This document shows, piece after piece, positions 54,705 to 64,000 of a stretch of 64,000 bases of DNA. The position numbers and the translations under genes were made by a program. The notes under the pieces are model-generated. The model saw only the letters and a program-made list of their open reading frames with translations, searched no databases and was not told where the DNA came from. Source of the DNA: Herbiconiux gentiana (GTDB taxonomy: Bacteria; Actinomycetota; Actinomycetes; Actinomycetales; Microbacteriaceae); assembly GCF_024978135.1 (NCBI RefSeq), contig NZ_JANTEZ010000004.1, positions 1-64,000 of the forward strand, read 5' to 3'. Position 1 is the first letter of the stretch; every line of letters starts with the position of its first letter.

Positions 54705-54708
<4 letters not shown>
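53236..54708 (-). CDS. FAD-linked oxidase, GlcD/D-lactate dehydrogenase-like
   Basis: The 490-residue flavoprotein has FAD-binding PRGAGTGLAGGATATPG near residues 95-111 and the C-terminal oxidase domain with AHAGDGNLHPNFVVP and GEHGVGVLKRRWL. The substrate is a 2-hydroxy acid such as glycolate or D-lactate. Near the N-terminus LREL occurs three times from a 15-bp tandem repeat. The start overlaps the aspartase stop by 4 bp, so the two are probably co-transcribed. Confidence 0.9.
54605..54649. repeat. 15-bp in-frame tandem repeat within the FAD oxidase gene
   Basis: Three copies of AGCTCACGCAGA plus three variable bases encode (A/I)LREL repeats. It is another multiple-of-three repeat inside a gene, at residues about 20-34 of the protein. 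Confidence 0.85.
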
Positions 54709-56258
<1,550 letters not shown>

Positions 56259-56341
56259 GGTGGGGCTCCATTGCTCGTGTCGTGTCGTTCCGCTCGTGGC
56301 GGGACGGCATCGACTCTACTCTCGGGCGTTCCGGGCGACGG

Positions 56342-57745
56342 TCAGCTGAGCCGCCGGAGGAGCCCGCGCACGAAACCGTCCTTGCGCTCGGTGTACGGCG
56401 GATAGACGAGCTTCAGCGTGTCGGGCACGAGGCTCTTCTTGAGCACCGCTTTCTCGTGGCTGAACGTCTCGATGCTGCGCCGCCCGTGATAGGCGCCGAG
56501 TCCGCTCTCGCCCACGCCGCCGAACGGCAGGCCGGGCACGGTGAGGTGCGCCACCGGCACCCCGAAGCCGACGGCTCCCGACGAGGTCTCGGTCAGGATG
56601 CGCCGCCGGGCGGTCGGCGACTCGGTGAACGCGTAGAGCGCGAGCGGCTTCTCCCCGGCCCGGATGACCGCGATGGCGTCGTCGAGCCCGCTGACCGTCA
56701 CGATCGGCAGGATCGGCCCGAAGATCTCCTGCTGCATCACGGGCGCGTCGCGGCCGACGTCGCCGAGCACGGTCGGGGCGATGTACCGCGTGCGGTCGTC
56801 CGTGCGCCCGCCGGTGAGCACGGTGCCGCTGCCGAGCAGGCCCTTCAGCCGGTCGTACTGCTTCTGGTTCACGATGCGGCCGTAGCTCGCGCTCGACCGC
56901 GGGTCGCCGTCGTAGAGCTCCGCGATCGCGGCGACGAGGTGCGGCGCCAGCGCGGCCGCGACCTCGGGGGTGGCCAGCAGGTAGTCGGGCGCGACGCAGG
57001 TCTGGCCGGCGTTCAGGAACTTGCCCCAGGCGATCCGCCGCGCGGTGCCCGCGAGGTCGACGGTGTCGTCGACGTAGACGGGCGACTTTCCGCCGAGCTC
57101 CAGGGTGACCGGCGTGAGGTGCTGGGCGGCCGCCGTCATCACGATGCGGCCGACGGCGGCGTTGCCCGTATAGAAGATGTGGTCGAAGCGCTCGGCCAGC
57201 AGCTGGGTGGTCACCTCGACCCCGCCCTCGACCACGGCGACGGCGCGCTCGTCGAGGTACTGCGGCACGAGCTCCGCGAGGGCGGCCGAGGTGGCCGGCG
57301 CGAGCTCGCTGGGCTTCAGCACCACCGCGTTGCCGGCCGCGAGAGCGCCGACGGCGGGCTCCAGCAGCAGCTGGAGCGGGTAGTTCCAGGGCGCGATGAC
57401 GAGCACGACGCCGAGCGGCTCGAGCATCGTCGAGGCGGCGGCCGGGGCGAGGGCGAGCGGCACCGGCACGCGGCGCGGGCGCAGCCAGCCGCGCAGGTGC
57501 CTCAGGGTGTGGTCGATCTCGGCGACCACCACGTTGAGCTCGGTCAGGGCGGCCTCGGTGGGGTTCTTGCCGAGGTCGGCGAAGAGGGCGTCCTCGAAGG
57601 CGGCGGAGTTCTCGCCGAGCATCCGCTTCATCGCCTGCAGCTGGGCGACGCGCCAGCGCAGCGAACGGGTGACCCCCTCGTCGAAGCCCGAGCGCAGCAC
57701 GGGGACGACCGGGGTGAGGGGCGCGACGATCGGATCTGAGGTCAT
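56342..57745 (-). CDS. Aldehyde dehydrogenase, class 3-like
   Basis: The 467-residue enzyme oxidises aldehydes with NAD(P). Catalytic Cys lies near residue 248 in NAGQTCVAPDY and Glu in LELGGKSP. The C-terminal tail with YPPYTERKDGFVRGLL resembles the coniferyl-aldehyde/fatty-aldehyde group. No oxidoreductase partner is adjacent. It is on the same strand as aspA but 83 bp apart. Confidence 0.93.
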   Translation of the reverse strand: MTSDPIVAPLTPVVPVLRSGFDEGVTRSLRWRVAQLQAMKRMLGENSAAFEDALFADLGKNPTEAALTELNVVVAEIDHTLRHLRGWLRPRRVPVPLALAPAAASTMLEPLGVVLVIAPWNYPLQLLLEPAVGALAAGNAVVLKPSELAPATSAALAELVPQYLDERAVAVVEGGVEVTTQLLAERFDHIFYTGNAAVGRIVMTAAAQHLTPVTLELGGKSPVYVDDTVDLAGTARRIAWGKFLNAGQTCVAPDYLLATPEVAAALAPHLVAAIAELYDGDPRSSASYGRIVNQKQYDRLKGLLGSGTVLTGGRTDDRTRYIAPTVLGDVGRDAPVMQQEIFGPILPIVTVSGLDDAIAVIRAGEKPLALYAFTESPTARRRILTETSSGAVGFGVPVAHLTVPGLPFGGVGESGLGAYHGRRSIETFSHEKAVLKKSLVPDTLKLVYPPYTERKDGFVRGLLRRLS

Positions 57746-57760
57746 GCCGTCATCGTAGGT

Positions 57761-57997
57761 TCAGCCGTGCAGAAACGGCACTATCAAGTAGATGCCGAAG
57801 AGCACCGCGCCGATGCTGAGCGCGAAGCAGAGGTACGACAGCAGCCGCGCCCAGCCCGGCCGCACCGGCTCGCCGGTGGTGGCGTCGGGGTGGGTGAGGC
57901 TCTGGAACCGCAGCCCGAACGAGTACAGGCTGACCACCACGGCGGTCGACACGAGGGCGGCGGCCGCCACGATCAGGAACGCTCCCCAGTCGATCAC
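57761..57997 (-). CDS. Small membrane protein after pit, 78 residues
   Basis: The frame reads MIDWGAFLIVAAAALVSTAV and on, with two helices (about residues 5-27 and 52-73) and an intervening loop with HPDATTGEPVRPGW. GTG 57997 overlaps the Pit stop as GTGA. The small protein is conserved in position next to Pit in relatives as far as I recall, but I cannot confirm it. No function is known; accessory role for Pit is inferred from coupling. Confidence 0.75.
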   Translation of the reverse strand: MIDWGAFLIVAAAALVSTAVVVSLYSFGLRFQSLTHPDATTGEPVRPGWARLLSYLCFALSIGAVLFGIYLIVPFLHG

Positions 57998-59178
57998 TTC
58001 GTGGCCTTTCGCTTGCGGCGGGTCGCTTTCGGGGTGCGCACCGCGATGGTCGCCGCGTCGACCTCGCTCAGGGCGTTCTTCGCGTCGACGTTGTTGCGGC
58101 GCGAGACGACGAAGATCGTCACGATGATGGCGACGCCCGCGACGAGGTCGATCAGCAGGCCCGCCGGGCCGATGCCCGCGACGAACGCGGCCAGGGCGCC
58201 GACGATCGCCGACGCGGGCAGGGTCATCAGCCAACCCAGGCCGATGCGGCCGGCCGTGCGCCAGCGCACCGAGGCGCCCTTGCGGCCGAGGCCGGAGCCG
58301 ATCACCGAGCCCGACGCGACCTGAGTGGTGCTGAGAGCGAAGCCGAGGTGGCTCGAGGCGAGGATGGTGGCCGCCGTGCTGGTCTCGGCGGCGAAGCCCT
58401 GCGCCGGCTTGACCTCGGTGAGCCCGGCGCCGAGGGTGCGGATGATGCGCCAGCCGCCCATGTAGGTGCCGAGCGCGATCGCGAGGGCGCAGGTGATGAT
58501 CACCCAGAACTCCGGCCCCGAGCCCGTGGGCTGGAGGCCCGACGCGATCAGCGTGAGGGTGATCACACCCATCGTCTTCTGCGCGTCGTTCGTGCCGTGC
58601 GCGAGCGCCACGAGCGAGGACGAGAAGATCTGGCCGTAGCGGAACCGCCCGCGCACACCCGACTGGGTGCTGTCGCTCGGCATGCGGGTGATCGCGTAGG
58701 CGAGGCGCGTGGCGACGAACGCGACGAGCCCGGCCACCAGCGGGGCGACGAGCGCGGGGAGGATGACCTTCGACACGAGCACGCTGTAGTCGACGACGCC
58801 GAACCCGGCGCCCACGACGGCCGCCCCGATCAGGCCGCCGAACAGCGCGTGCGAGGAGCTCGAGGGCAGGCCGAACAGCCAGGTCAGCAGGTTCCAGACG
58901 ATCGCGCCGATCAGGCCGGCGAAGATCATCTCGGGCATGATCTGCACGCCCCCGTCGCCCTCCTTGATCAGGCCGCCCGAGATGGTCTTGGCGACCTCGG
59001 TGCTGAGGAAGGCGCCCACGAGGTTGAGCACGGCGGCCAGCGCCACGGCGACCTTGGGCTTCAGCGCTCCGGTCGCGATCGGCGTGGCCATGGCGTTCGC
59101 CGTGTCGTGGAAGCCGTTCGTGAAATCGAAGAACAGGGCCAGCGCGATGACGAGCACGACGACGACGGTGAGATCCAC
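57994..59178 (-). CDS. pit: Inorganic phosphate transporter, Pit family
   Basis: The 394-residue carrier has about ten helices with the Pit signatures NGFHDTANA (residues 21-29) and, in the second half, GTNDAQKTMG. It imports phosphate, probably as metal-phosphate with H+. The GTG start lies at the family's normal position. It is divergent from oligopeptidase B (58 bp apart). The C-terminus is basic and short. Confidence 0.95.
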   Translation of the reverse strand: MDLTVVVVLVIALALFFDFTNGFHDTANAMATPIATGALKPKVAVALAAVLNLVGAFLSTEVAKTISGGLIKEGDGGVQIMPEMIFAGLIGAIVWNLLTWLFGLPSSSSHALFGGLIGAAVVGAGFGVVDYSVLVSKVILPALVAPLVAGLVAFVATRLAYAITRMPSDSTQSGVRGRFRYGQIFSSSLVALAHGTNDAQKTMGVITLTLIASGLQPTGSGPEFWVIITCALAIALGTYMGGWRIIRTLGAGLTEVKPAQGFAAETSTAATILASSHLGFALSTTQVASGSVIGSGLGRKGASVRWRTAGRIGLGWLMTLPASAIVGALAAFVAGIGPAGLLIDLVAGVAIIVTIFVVSRRNNVDAKNALSEVDAATIAVRTPKATRRKRKATK

Positions 59179-59223
59179 CCTGCAACCCTATTCGTTCACC
59201 CGCCGTTCATGTTCCACGGCGAT

Positions 59224-59229
59224 CTACGC
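59224..59229 (+). promoter_or_regulatory. TACGCT box close to the ptrB start
   Basis: TACGCT is followed by GGAGTC and then the ATG 59237, so six or seven bases separate them. A leaderless transcript is possible; GGAG would be an alternative ribosome site for a longer message. Confidence 0.35.
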
Positions 59230-59236
59230 TGGAGTC

Positions 59237-61357
59237 ATGGCATCGCTCCCTCCCCGCGCCCGCAAGGTCCCGTTCGACCGTGTGCACCACGGTGACACCG
59301 TCTCCGATCCCTACGAGTGGCTGCGCGACAAGGAGGATCCCGAGGTCGTCGCCTACCTCGAGGCCGAGAACGCCTACACCGAGGAGGCCACCGCACACCT
59401 CGCGGGGCTCCGCCAGGAGATCTTCGACGAGATCAAGGGCCGCACCCAGGAGACCGACCTCTCGGTGCCGGTGCGCGACGGCGGCTACTGGTACTACACC
59501 CGCACCGCGGAGGGCTCGCAGTACGGCGTGCACTGCCGCGCGCCCATCGCCTCGGCCGACGACTGGACTCCCCCGTCGATCGAGCCGGGCGCGCCGATCG
59601 ACGGCGAGCAGGTGGTGCTCGACGACAACGAGCAGGCCGCCGGGCACGAGTTCTACTCGCTCGGCTCTTTCGACGTCTCCCCCGACGGGCGGATGCTCGC
59701 CTACGCGGTCGACGTCGTCGGCGACGAGCGCTACACCCTGCGCATCCGCGACCTCGACACGGGCGAGGACCTGCTCGACGAGGTGGCCGACACCTTCCCA
59801 GGTGCGGTCTTCTCCGGCGACGGGGAGAGCGTCTACTACCCCACCGTCGACGACGCGTGGCGCCCCGACACCATCTGGCAGCACCGCGTCGGAACCGCGG
59901 GCGGCGACGACCAGGTGGTCTTCACCGAGCCCGACGAGCGGTTCTGGGTCGGCGTCGGCCTCACCCGCAGCCGCCGCTACCTCGAGATCGCGGTCGGCTC
60001 GAAGATCACCAGTGAGGTGCTGCTGCTCGACACCGAGAACCCCGAGGCCGGCTTCCAGGTGGTCTGGCCCCGCCGCGAGGGGGTGGAGTACGCGGTCGAG
60101 CACGCGGTGGTCGGCGGCCGCGACCGCCTGCTCGTGCTGCACAACGACGGGGCGCTCAACTTCGAGCTCGTGGCCGTCGATCCCGCGCATCCGCTCGAGA
60201 CGGCCTCGTGGGAGACCGTGATCGCCCACGACGAAGCCGTACGCCTCGAGGACGTCGACGCCTTCGCCGGCCACCTCACCGTCGACTACCGCCGCGACGG
60301 GCTCACCCGCATCGCGATGCTGCCGCTGGAGGCGGACACCACCTCGCTCGCGGGCGCCTCATTCACCGAGCTCGAGTTCGACGAGCCGCTGTTCTCGGTG
60401 GGCACCTCGGGCAACCCCGAGTGGGAGCAGCCGACCATCCGCTTCGGCTACACCTCGTTCGTCACCCCGTCGTCGGTGTTCGACCACGACATCACCACCG
60501 GCACCTCGACGCTGCTGAAGCAGCAGGCGGTGCTCGGCGGCTACGACCCCGCCGCGTACGAGCAGCGGCGCGAGTGGGCGACGGCGGCCGACGGCACGCG
60601 GGTCCCCGTCTCGCTCGTGGCGCGCCGCGGTGTGCTCGACGCCGGGGAGCCCGCGCCGATGGTGCTCTACGGCTACGGCTCCTACGAGTCCTCGATCGAC
60701 CCCGGCTTCTCGGTGGCGCGGCTGTCGCTCGTCGACCGCGGGGTCGCCTTCGCCATCGCGCACGTGCGCGGCGGCGGCGAGCTCGGTCGGCACTGGTACG
60801 AAGACGGCAAGACGCTCACGAAGAAGAACACCTTCAGCGACTTCGTCAGTGCGGCCGAGCGGATGATCGAACTCGGCTTCACCGCGCCGTCGACGCTCGT
60901 GGCGCAGGGCGGCAGCGCCGGTGGCCTGCTGATGGGCGCGGTGGCGAACCTGGCGCCGCAGCTGTTCGCGGGCATCCTCGCGCAGGTGCCGTTCGTCGAC
61001 GCGCTGACGTCGATCCTCGACCCGTCGCTGCCCCTGACCGTGATCGAGTGGGACGAGTGGGGCGACCCGCTGCACGACCCCGAGGTCTACGCCTACATGA
61101 AGTCGTACTCGCCGTACGAGAACGTGACCGAGCAGGAGTACCCGCGCATCCTGGCCGTGACGAGCCTGAACGACACCCGCGTGCTCTACGTGGAGCCCGC
61201 GAAGTGGACGGCGCGGCTGCGCGACGTGGGCGCACCCGTGCTGCTGAAGACCGAGATGTCGGCCGGCCACGGCGGCGTCTCGGGCCGCTACGAGCGCTGG
61301 CGCGAGGTCTCCTACGAATACGCCTGGACGCTCGACGTGCTCGGCCGCTCGCGCTAG
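59237..61357 (+). CDS. ptrB: Oligopeptidase B
   Basis: The 706-residue S9 serine peptidase cuts small peptides after Arg or Lys. Active residues are Ser560 (GGSAGG), Asp646 (LNDTRV) and His678 (AGHGG). A seven-bladed propeller precedes the hydrolase domain. ATG 59237 (MASLPPRARKVPF) is the family start; the longer upstream frame crosses pit. Its stop shares the CTAG palindrome with the SNF2 gene stop. Confidence 0.94.
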   Translation: MASLPPRARKVPFDRVHHGDTVSDPYEWLRDKEDPEVVAYLEAENAYTEEATAHLAGLRQEIFDEIKGRTQETDLSVPVRDGGYWYYTRTAEGSQYGVHCRAPIASADDWTPPSIEPGAPIDGEQVVLDDNEQAAGHEFYSLGSFDVSPDGRMLAYAVDVVGDERYTLRIRDLDTGEDLLDEVADTFPGAVFSGDGESVYYPTVDDAWRPDTIWQHRVGTAGGDDQVVFTEPDERFWVGVGLTRSRRYLEIAVGSKITSEVLLLDTENPEAGFQVVWPRREGVEYAVEHAVVGGRDRLLVLHNDGALNFELVAVDPAHPLETASWETVIAHDEAVRLEDVDAFAGHLTVDYRRDGLTRIAMLPLEADTTSLAGASFTELEFDEPLFSVGTSGNPEWEQPTIRFGYTSFVTPSSVFDHDITTGTSTLLKQQAVLGGYDPAAYEQRREWATAADGTRVPVSLVARRGVLDAGEPAPMVLYGYGSYESSIDPGFSVARLSLVDRGVAFAIAHVRGGGELGRHWYEDGKTLTKKNTFSDFVSAAERMIELGFTAPSTLVAQGGSAGGLLMGAVANLAPQLFAGILAQVPFVDALTSILDPSLPLTVIEWDEWGDPLHDPEVYAYMKSYSPYENVTEQEYPRILAVTSLNDTRVLYVEPAKWTARLRDVGAPVLLKTEMSAGHGGVSGRYERWREVSYEYAWTLDVLGRSR

Positions 61358-63468
61358 TCCTCGAGCGCCGAGCGCAGCAGGCCCACGAGGGCGTCGAGCT
61401 GCACGCTGTCGGTCGAGCCGATCGCCTGGTCGGAGCCGTCGAGCGCGCGGGCCGCGAGACCCTGCTTCGAGTCGATCAGCTCGGCGATGCGGGTGTCGAT
61501 GGTCTGCGCCGCGACGATCCGCCACGCGGTGACCGGCTCGGCCTGGCCGATGCGGTGCACGCGGTCGATGGCCTGGGTCTGCTCGGCCGCCGTCCACGAC
61601 AGCTCGGCCAGCACCACGTTCGACGCGGCCTGGAGGTTGAGGCCGACGCCCGCCGCGGTGAGCGAGCAGACGGCCACGGCCACCTCGGGGTCGTTGTTGA
61701 AGGCGTCGATCTCGCGCTGGCGCAGCGCGGCCGACTGGTCGCCCCGGATGGACACCGTCTTCAGCTCGCGCTTCGCGAACAGCTCCTCGGCGGCGTTCAT
61801 GACGTCGATGTGCTTGGCGAAGAAGACCACCTTGCCCACCGAGCGGGCGAGCTGCGCGGTGTAGTCGGCGGCGAGGCCGGCCTTCGCGGTGCCGATGCGG
61901 CGCACCATCGTGAAGACGTTCAGGCCGTCCTCGGTGGCCTGCGTGTCCTCGAGCTCCTGGCGGGCCACGAGGCGCATCAGGTCGTCGTCGGGCAGGTCGT
62001 CGACCTCGTCGCCACGGGCGTTGGCCCGGGCCGCGACGAGGCGGCGGTAGCGGGTGACCAGGCGCGCACCGAGCTCGCGCTCGGCCTCGCGGATGGAGCG
62101 GCCGAAGTCGTCGTCGAGCTCCACCGGCAGGTCGACGATGCGCTTGGCGGGCAGGTCGGCGGCCACGTCGATCTTGCGACGCCGCACGATGCCCATGTCG
62201 ATCACGGCCTCGCGCGCCTCGGCGAAGAAGCCCGCGTCGGCGGGGGTGAGGCCGATCTCCTCGAGGTGCTCCATCAGCTCGGGGCCGGGCTTGTCGCCGT
62301 CGATCCAGCCGAGGAACTGCCAGATCGCCCGGAAGTCGTCGACGTCGTTGATCAGCGGCGTTCCGGTGAGCGCCATCATCAGCGGGTTGCCGCCGGGGGC
62401 GGTGTGCCGGATGCGGTCGGCCAGCGCCAGCACGTTGCGCGACCGCAGCGACGTCATGTTCTTGATGAAGTGCGCCTCGTCGACCACCATGCCGCGGAAG
62501 CCCATGCTGCCGAGCCAGGACAGGTGCCGGTCGAGCACCTCGTAGTTGACCACCACGACGTCGGCGAAGGCGTCGAGCGTCTCGCCGTCGCCGTGCACGA
62601 CGGTGGCCCGGCGGTGCGGGGTCCAGAGCTCGACCTCGCGGGCCCAGTTCATCTTCACCACGTTCGGCACGACGGCCAGCAGCGGGTAGGCGTCGGCGAC
62701 GGATGCGGCCAGCAGCGACTGCGCCGTCTTTCCGAGACCGGGCTCGTCGGCGAGCAGGAAGGTGCGGTGCCCCGCCTGCACGCTCTGCAGGAAGCGGGAC
62801 TGGTGCACCATCAGCTCATGACCGGGAGGGGACAGCCGGTCGATCGTGGGCGCCTCGGGCAACTCCATGCTGGCGGCGCGCCCGCCGGCACCGTACTCGA
62901 AGGCGCGGTAGAGCGGGCCGAGCAGTTCCCAGTTCGAGAGCCGGCCGACACCGTGCGGCTTCGCCGGCGTGAGGTCGGGGGCCATGAACGGGTTGGCGAG
63001 CTGGCGCGACTTGACCGACACCGGCACGACCTGGCGCTCGGCGAGTTCCGGCGGCACGACGGTGGCGGTGGGCGCGGGCGCCTCCGGCTCGTCGTCGGGC
63101 ACCTCGTAGCCGGCGTCTTCCAGGTACTCTCGGCGCAGGCTCCGGGCGGCGGGCGAGAGCGGGGCGTCGTTCTCGAGCAGGGCGATCAGCGAGGTGTCGC
63201 GCGCGGCGGTGCGGGCTAGGATCGACGCGATGCCGTCGAGGCGCTTGAGCTGCTCGGCCCGCTCGGCGTCGCCGAGGGTCGTGTCGCCCTTGATGCCGGC
63301 GCGCTCCTCGCGCATCAGCAGCGCCACCACGAGGAACTTCGTGCGGTTGGCGGGGGCGACCTTGCCGCGCTGGGCGGCGGCTTCGACCTCGCGCACCTTG
63401 CGGGCGAGGATCGGGATCAGACCGGTGTTGTCTGCGGTTCGCGAACGGCGGTTGCCGGACCTTGACAA
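61354..63468 (-). CDS. SNF2-family DEAD/DEAH ATPase with unusual N-terminus
   Basis: The 704-residue protein has the helicase core: ATP loop DEPGLGKTAQS near 243, DEAHFIKN near 325, NYEVLDRH, and DRVHRIGQ near the end. About 200 N-terminal residues, with no zinc or SWIM cysteines, are coiled and proline-rich. The start TTG 63468 has GGAGGA three bases upstream; no better start is in frame. Function is unknown; chromatin or RNA-polymerase remodelling is typical of family. It ends in CTAG shared with ptrB. Confidence 0.85.
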   Translation of the reverse strand: MSRSGNRRSRTADNTGLIPILARKVREVEAAAQRGKVAPANRTKFLVVALLMREERAGIKGDTTLGDAERAEQLKRLDGIASILARTAARDTSLIALLENDAPLSPAARSLRREYLEDAGYEVPDDEPEAPAPTATVVPPELAERQVVPVSVKSRQLANPFMAPDLTPAKPHGVGRLSNWELLGPLYRAFEYGAGGRAASMELPEAPTIDRLSPPGHELMVHQSRFLQSVQAGHRTFLLADEPGLGKTAQSLLAASVADAYPLLAVVPNVVKMNWAREVELWTPHRRATVVHGDGETLDAFADVVVVNYEVLDRHLSWLGSMGFRGMVVDEAHFIKNMTSLRSRNVLALADRIRHTAPGGNPLMMALTGTPLINDVDDFRAIWQFLGWIDGDKPGPELMEHLEEIGLTPADAGFFAEAREAVIDMGIVRRRKIDVAADLPAKRIVDLPVELDDDFGRSIREAERELGARLVTRYRRLVAARANARGDEVDDLPDDDLMRLVARQELEDTQATEDGLNVFTMVRRIGTAKAGLAADYTAQLARSVGKVVFFAKHIDVMNAAEELFAKRELKTVSIRGDQSAALRQREIDAFNNDPEVAVAVCSLTAAGVGLNLQAASNVVLAELSWTAAEQTQAIDRVHRIGQAEPVTAWRIVAAQTIDTRIAELIDSKQGLAARALDGSDQAIGSTDSVQLDALVGLLRSALED

Positions 63469-63602
63469 GAGTCCTCCTGGACAGTGAGGCGGAATGCACG
63501 GGCCAGGACGGTAGAGCATCCTGGGGGGTTCAGCATCTCGGGCGGTCGAGCAGGGCGATGGAATCGCGGTCGAGCCGAGGAGCGGGAGATCCCGTGACGC
63601 GC

Positions 63603-63941
63603 TCAGTCTACGCGATGCACCTTGATCAGGAGGCCACTGGCGATGAAGACGATCGCGCCGACGCCGTGGGCGATCTGCCAGCCGATCAGCGGGAGGTCGA
63701 TCGGCAGCACGGGATTCCACAGCACGGCGATGGCGGCGAGCGGCGGCAGCCACCACCACTGCTTCGCCTGCACGGCGAACACGAGCATGATCAGGGCGAG
63801 GATGGCGATGACGAAGCGCGCCACGGTGAACCAGCCGTCGTCGCCGATCACGGCCAGAAAGGCCACCAGGGCGATCGCGCCGAGCAGCCCGGGGGCGAGC
63901 GCGGGGCGGGTGAAGTCGGGGGTGGTCTGTCGCGCGCTCAT
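63603..63941 (-). CDS. DUF6804-like small membrane protein
   Basis: The 112-residue protein has four helices, starting MSARQTTPDFTRPALAPGLL, and the DUF6804 pattern with QWWWLPPLAAIAVLWNPV, then a final helix and IKVHRVD. The Trp cluster near 60-65 and NPV match. No function is known. The gap to the SNF2 gene is 134 bp and shows nothing clear. Confidence 0.8.
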   Translation of the reverse strand: MSARQTTPDFTRPALAPGLLGAIALVAFLAVIGDDGWFTVARFVIAILALIMLVFAVQAKQWWWLPPLAAIAVLWNPVLPIDLPLIGWQIAHGVGAIVFIASGLLIKVHRVD

Positions 63942-63980
63942 GTCTCGCCAATCCTACGCGGCGCTCGGTAGGGTGAACCC

Positions 63981-64000
63981 ATGTCATTCACGTCGGGTGC
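63981..64000 (+). CDS. Partial gene at the window edge
   Basis: ATG 63981 follows a TAGGGT box by six bases, so a leaderless message is likely. Only MSFTSG is in the window and product is unknown. Confidence 0.45.

Overview
The window is high-GC chromosomal DNA with the coding style of an actinobacterium: strong G/C bias at third positions, many GTG and some TTG starts, and many 1-8 bp start/stop overlaps. Gene content (homodimeric pyruvate dehydrogenase E1, a FasR-type activator next to fabD-fabH-acpP-fabF and a DUF3145 gene, HelR-like helicase, actinobacterial leuA with a leader peptide) fits the Actinobacteria. I infer the family Microbacteriaceae, but genus cannot be set from this sequence alone. 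No prophage, insertion sequence, CRISPR array, rRNA or plasmid function was seen. The content is mostly core genome with a few accessory cassettes.

Layout. 1-2.9 kb: tandem G+C-rich repeats, a membrane protein, and a SatD-family regulator coupled to a membrane protein and flanked by repeated GCTTATATC sites; then an AhpE-like peroxiredoxin. 3.1-10.9 kb: aceE, fasR and the type II fatty-acid synthesis cluster. 10.9-17.2 kb: DUF3145 gene, PadR regulator, the MoxR-DUF58-transglutaminase operon and a 52-residue membrane protein. 17.3-22.1 kb: two tRNA genes, a glycosyltransferase, a DMT-like transporter, peptide deformylase and AzlCD. 22.1-28.9 kb: 2-hydroxyacid dehydrogenase and ABC ATPase, then dusB-dgt-dnaG. 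29-34 kb: YbaK/EbsC, DsbA/FrnE-like protein with a tiny downstream ORF, uppS, recO and leuA with its attenuator. 34-40.2 kb: a thiol-redox group, dapB, GNAT, phosphatase and M16 peptidase. 40.3-46.5 kb: pnp, a type III polyketide synthase operon, an FMN reductase and rpsO. 46.6-53.1 kb: 2OG-Fe(II) oxygenase, MFS exporter, HelR, FKBP and PrsW. 53.2-64 kb: FAD oxidase, aspartase, aldehyde dehydrogenase, Pit, oligopeptidase B and SNF2 helicase, ending in the first codons of a further gene.

How the genes work together. AceE makes acetyl-CoA, and the FasR/FabD/FabH/ACP/FabF block turns acyl-CoA and malonyl-CoA into fatty acids. The pnp-side PKS operon would draw on the same acyl and malonyl units. 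dapB, leuA, aspA and AzlCD form scattered amino-acid metabolism. dnaG, dgt, recO, dusB, rpsO, pnp and HelR serve nucleic-acid metabolism. The most informative non-coding features are a leucine leader peptide with an attenuator stem before leuA, a hairpin that hides the HelR ribosome binding site, a strong stem between acpP and fabF, and GCTTATATC operator-like sites around the satD pair. Several promoters have a TANNNT box only 5-7 nt before the start codon, which suggests leaderless transcripts.
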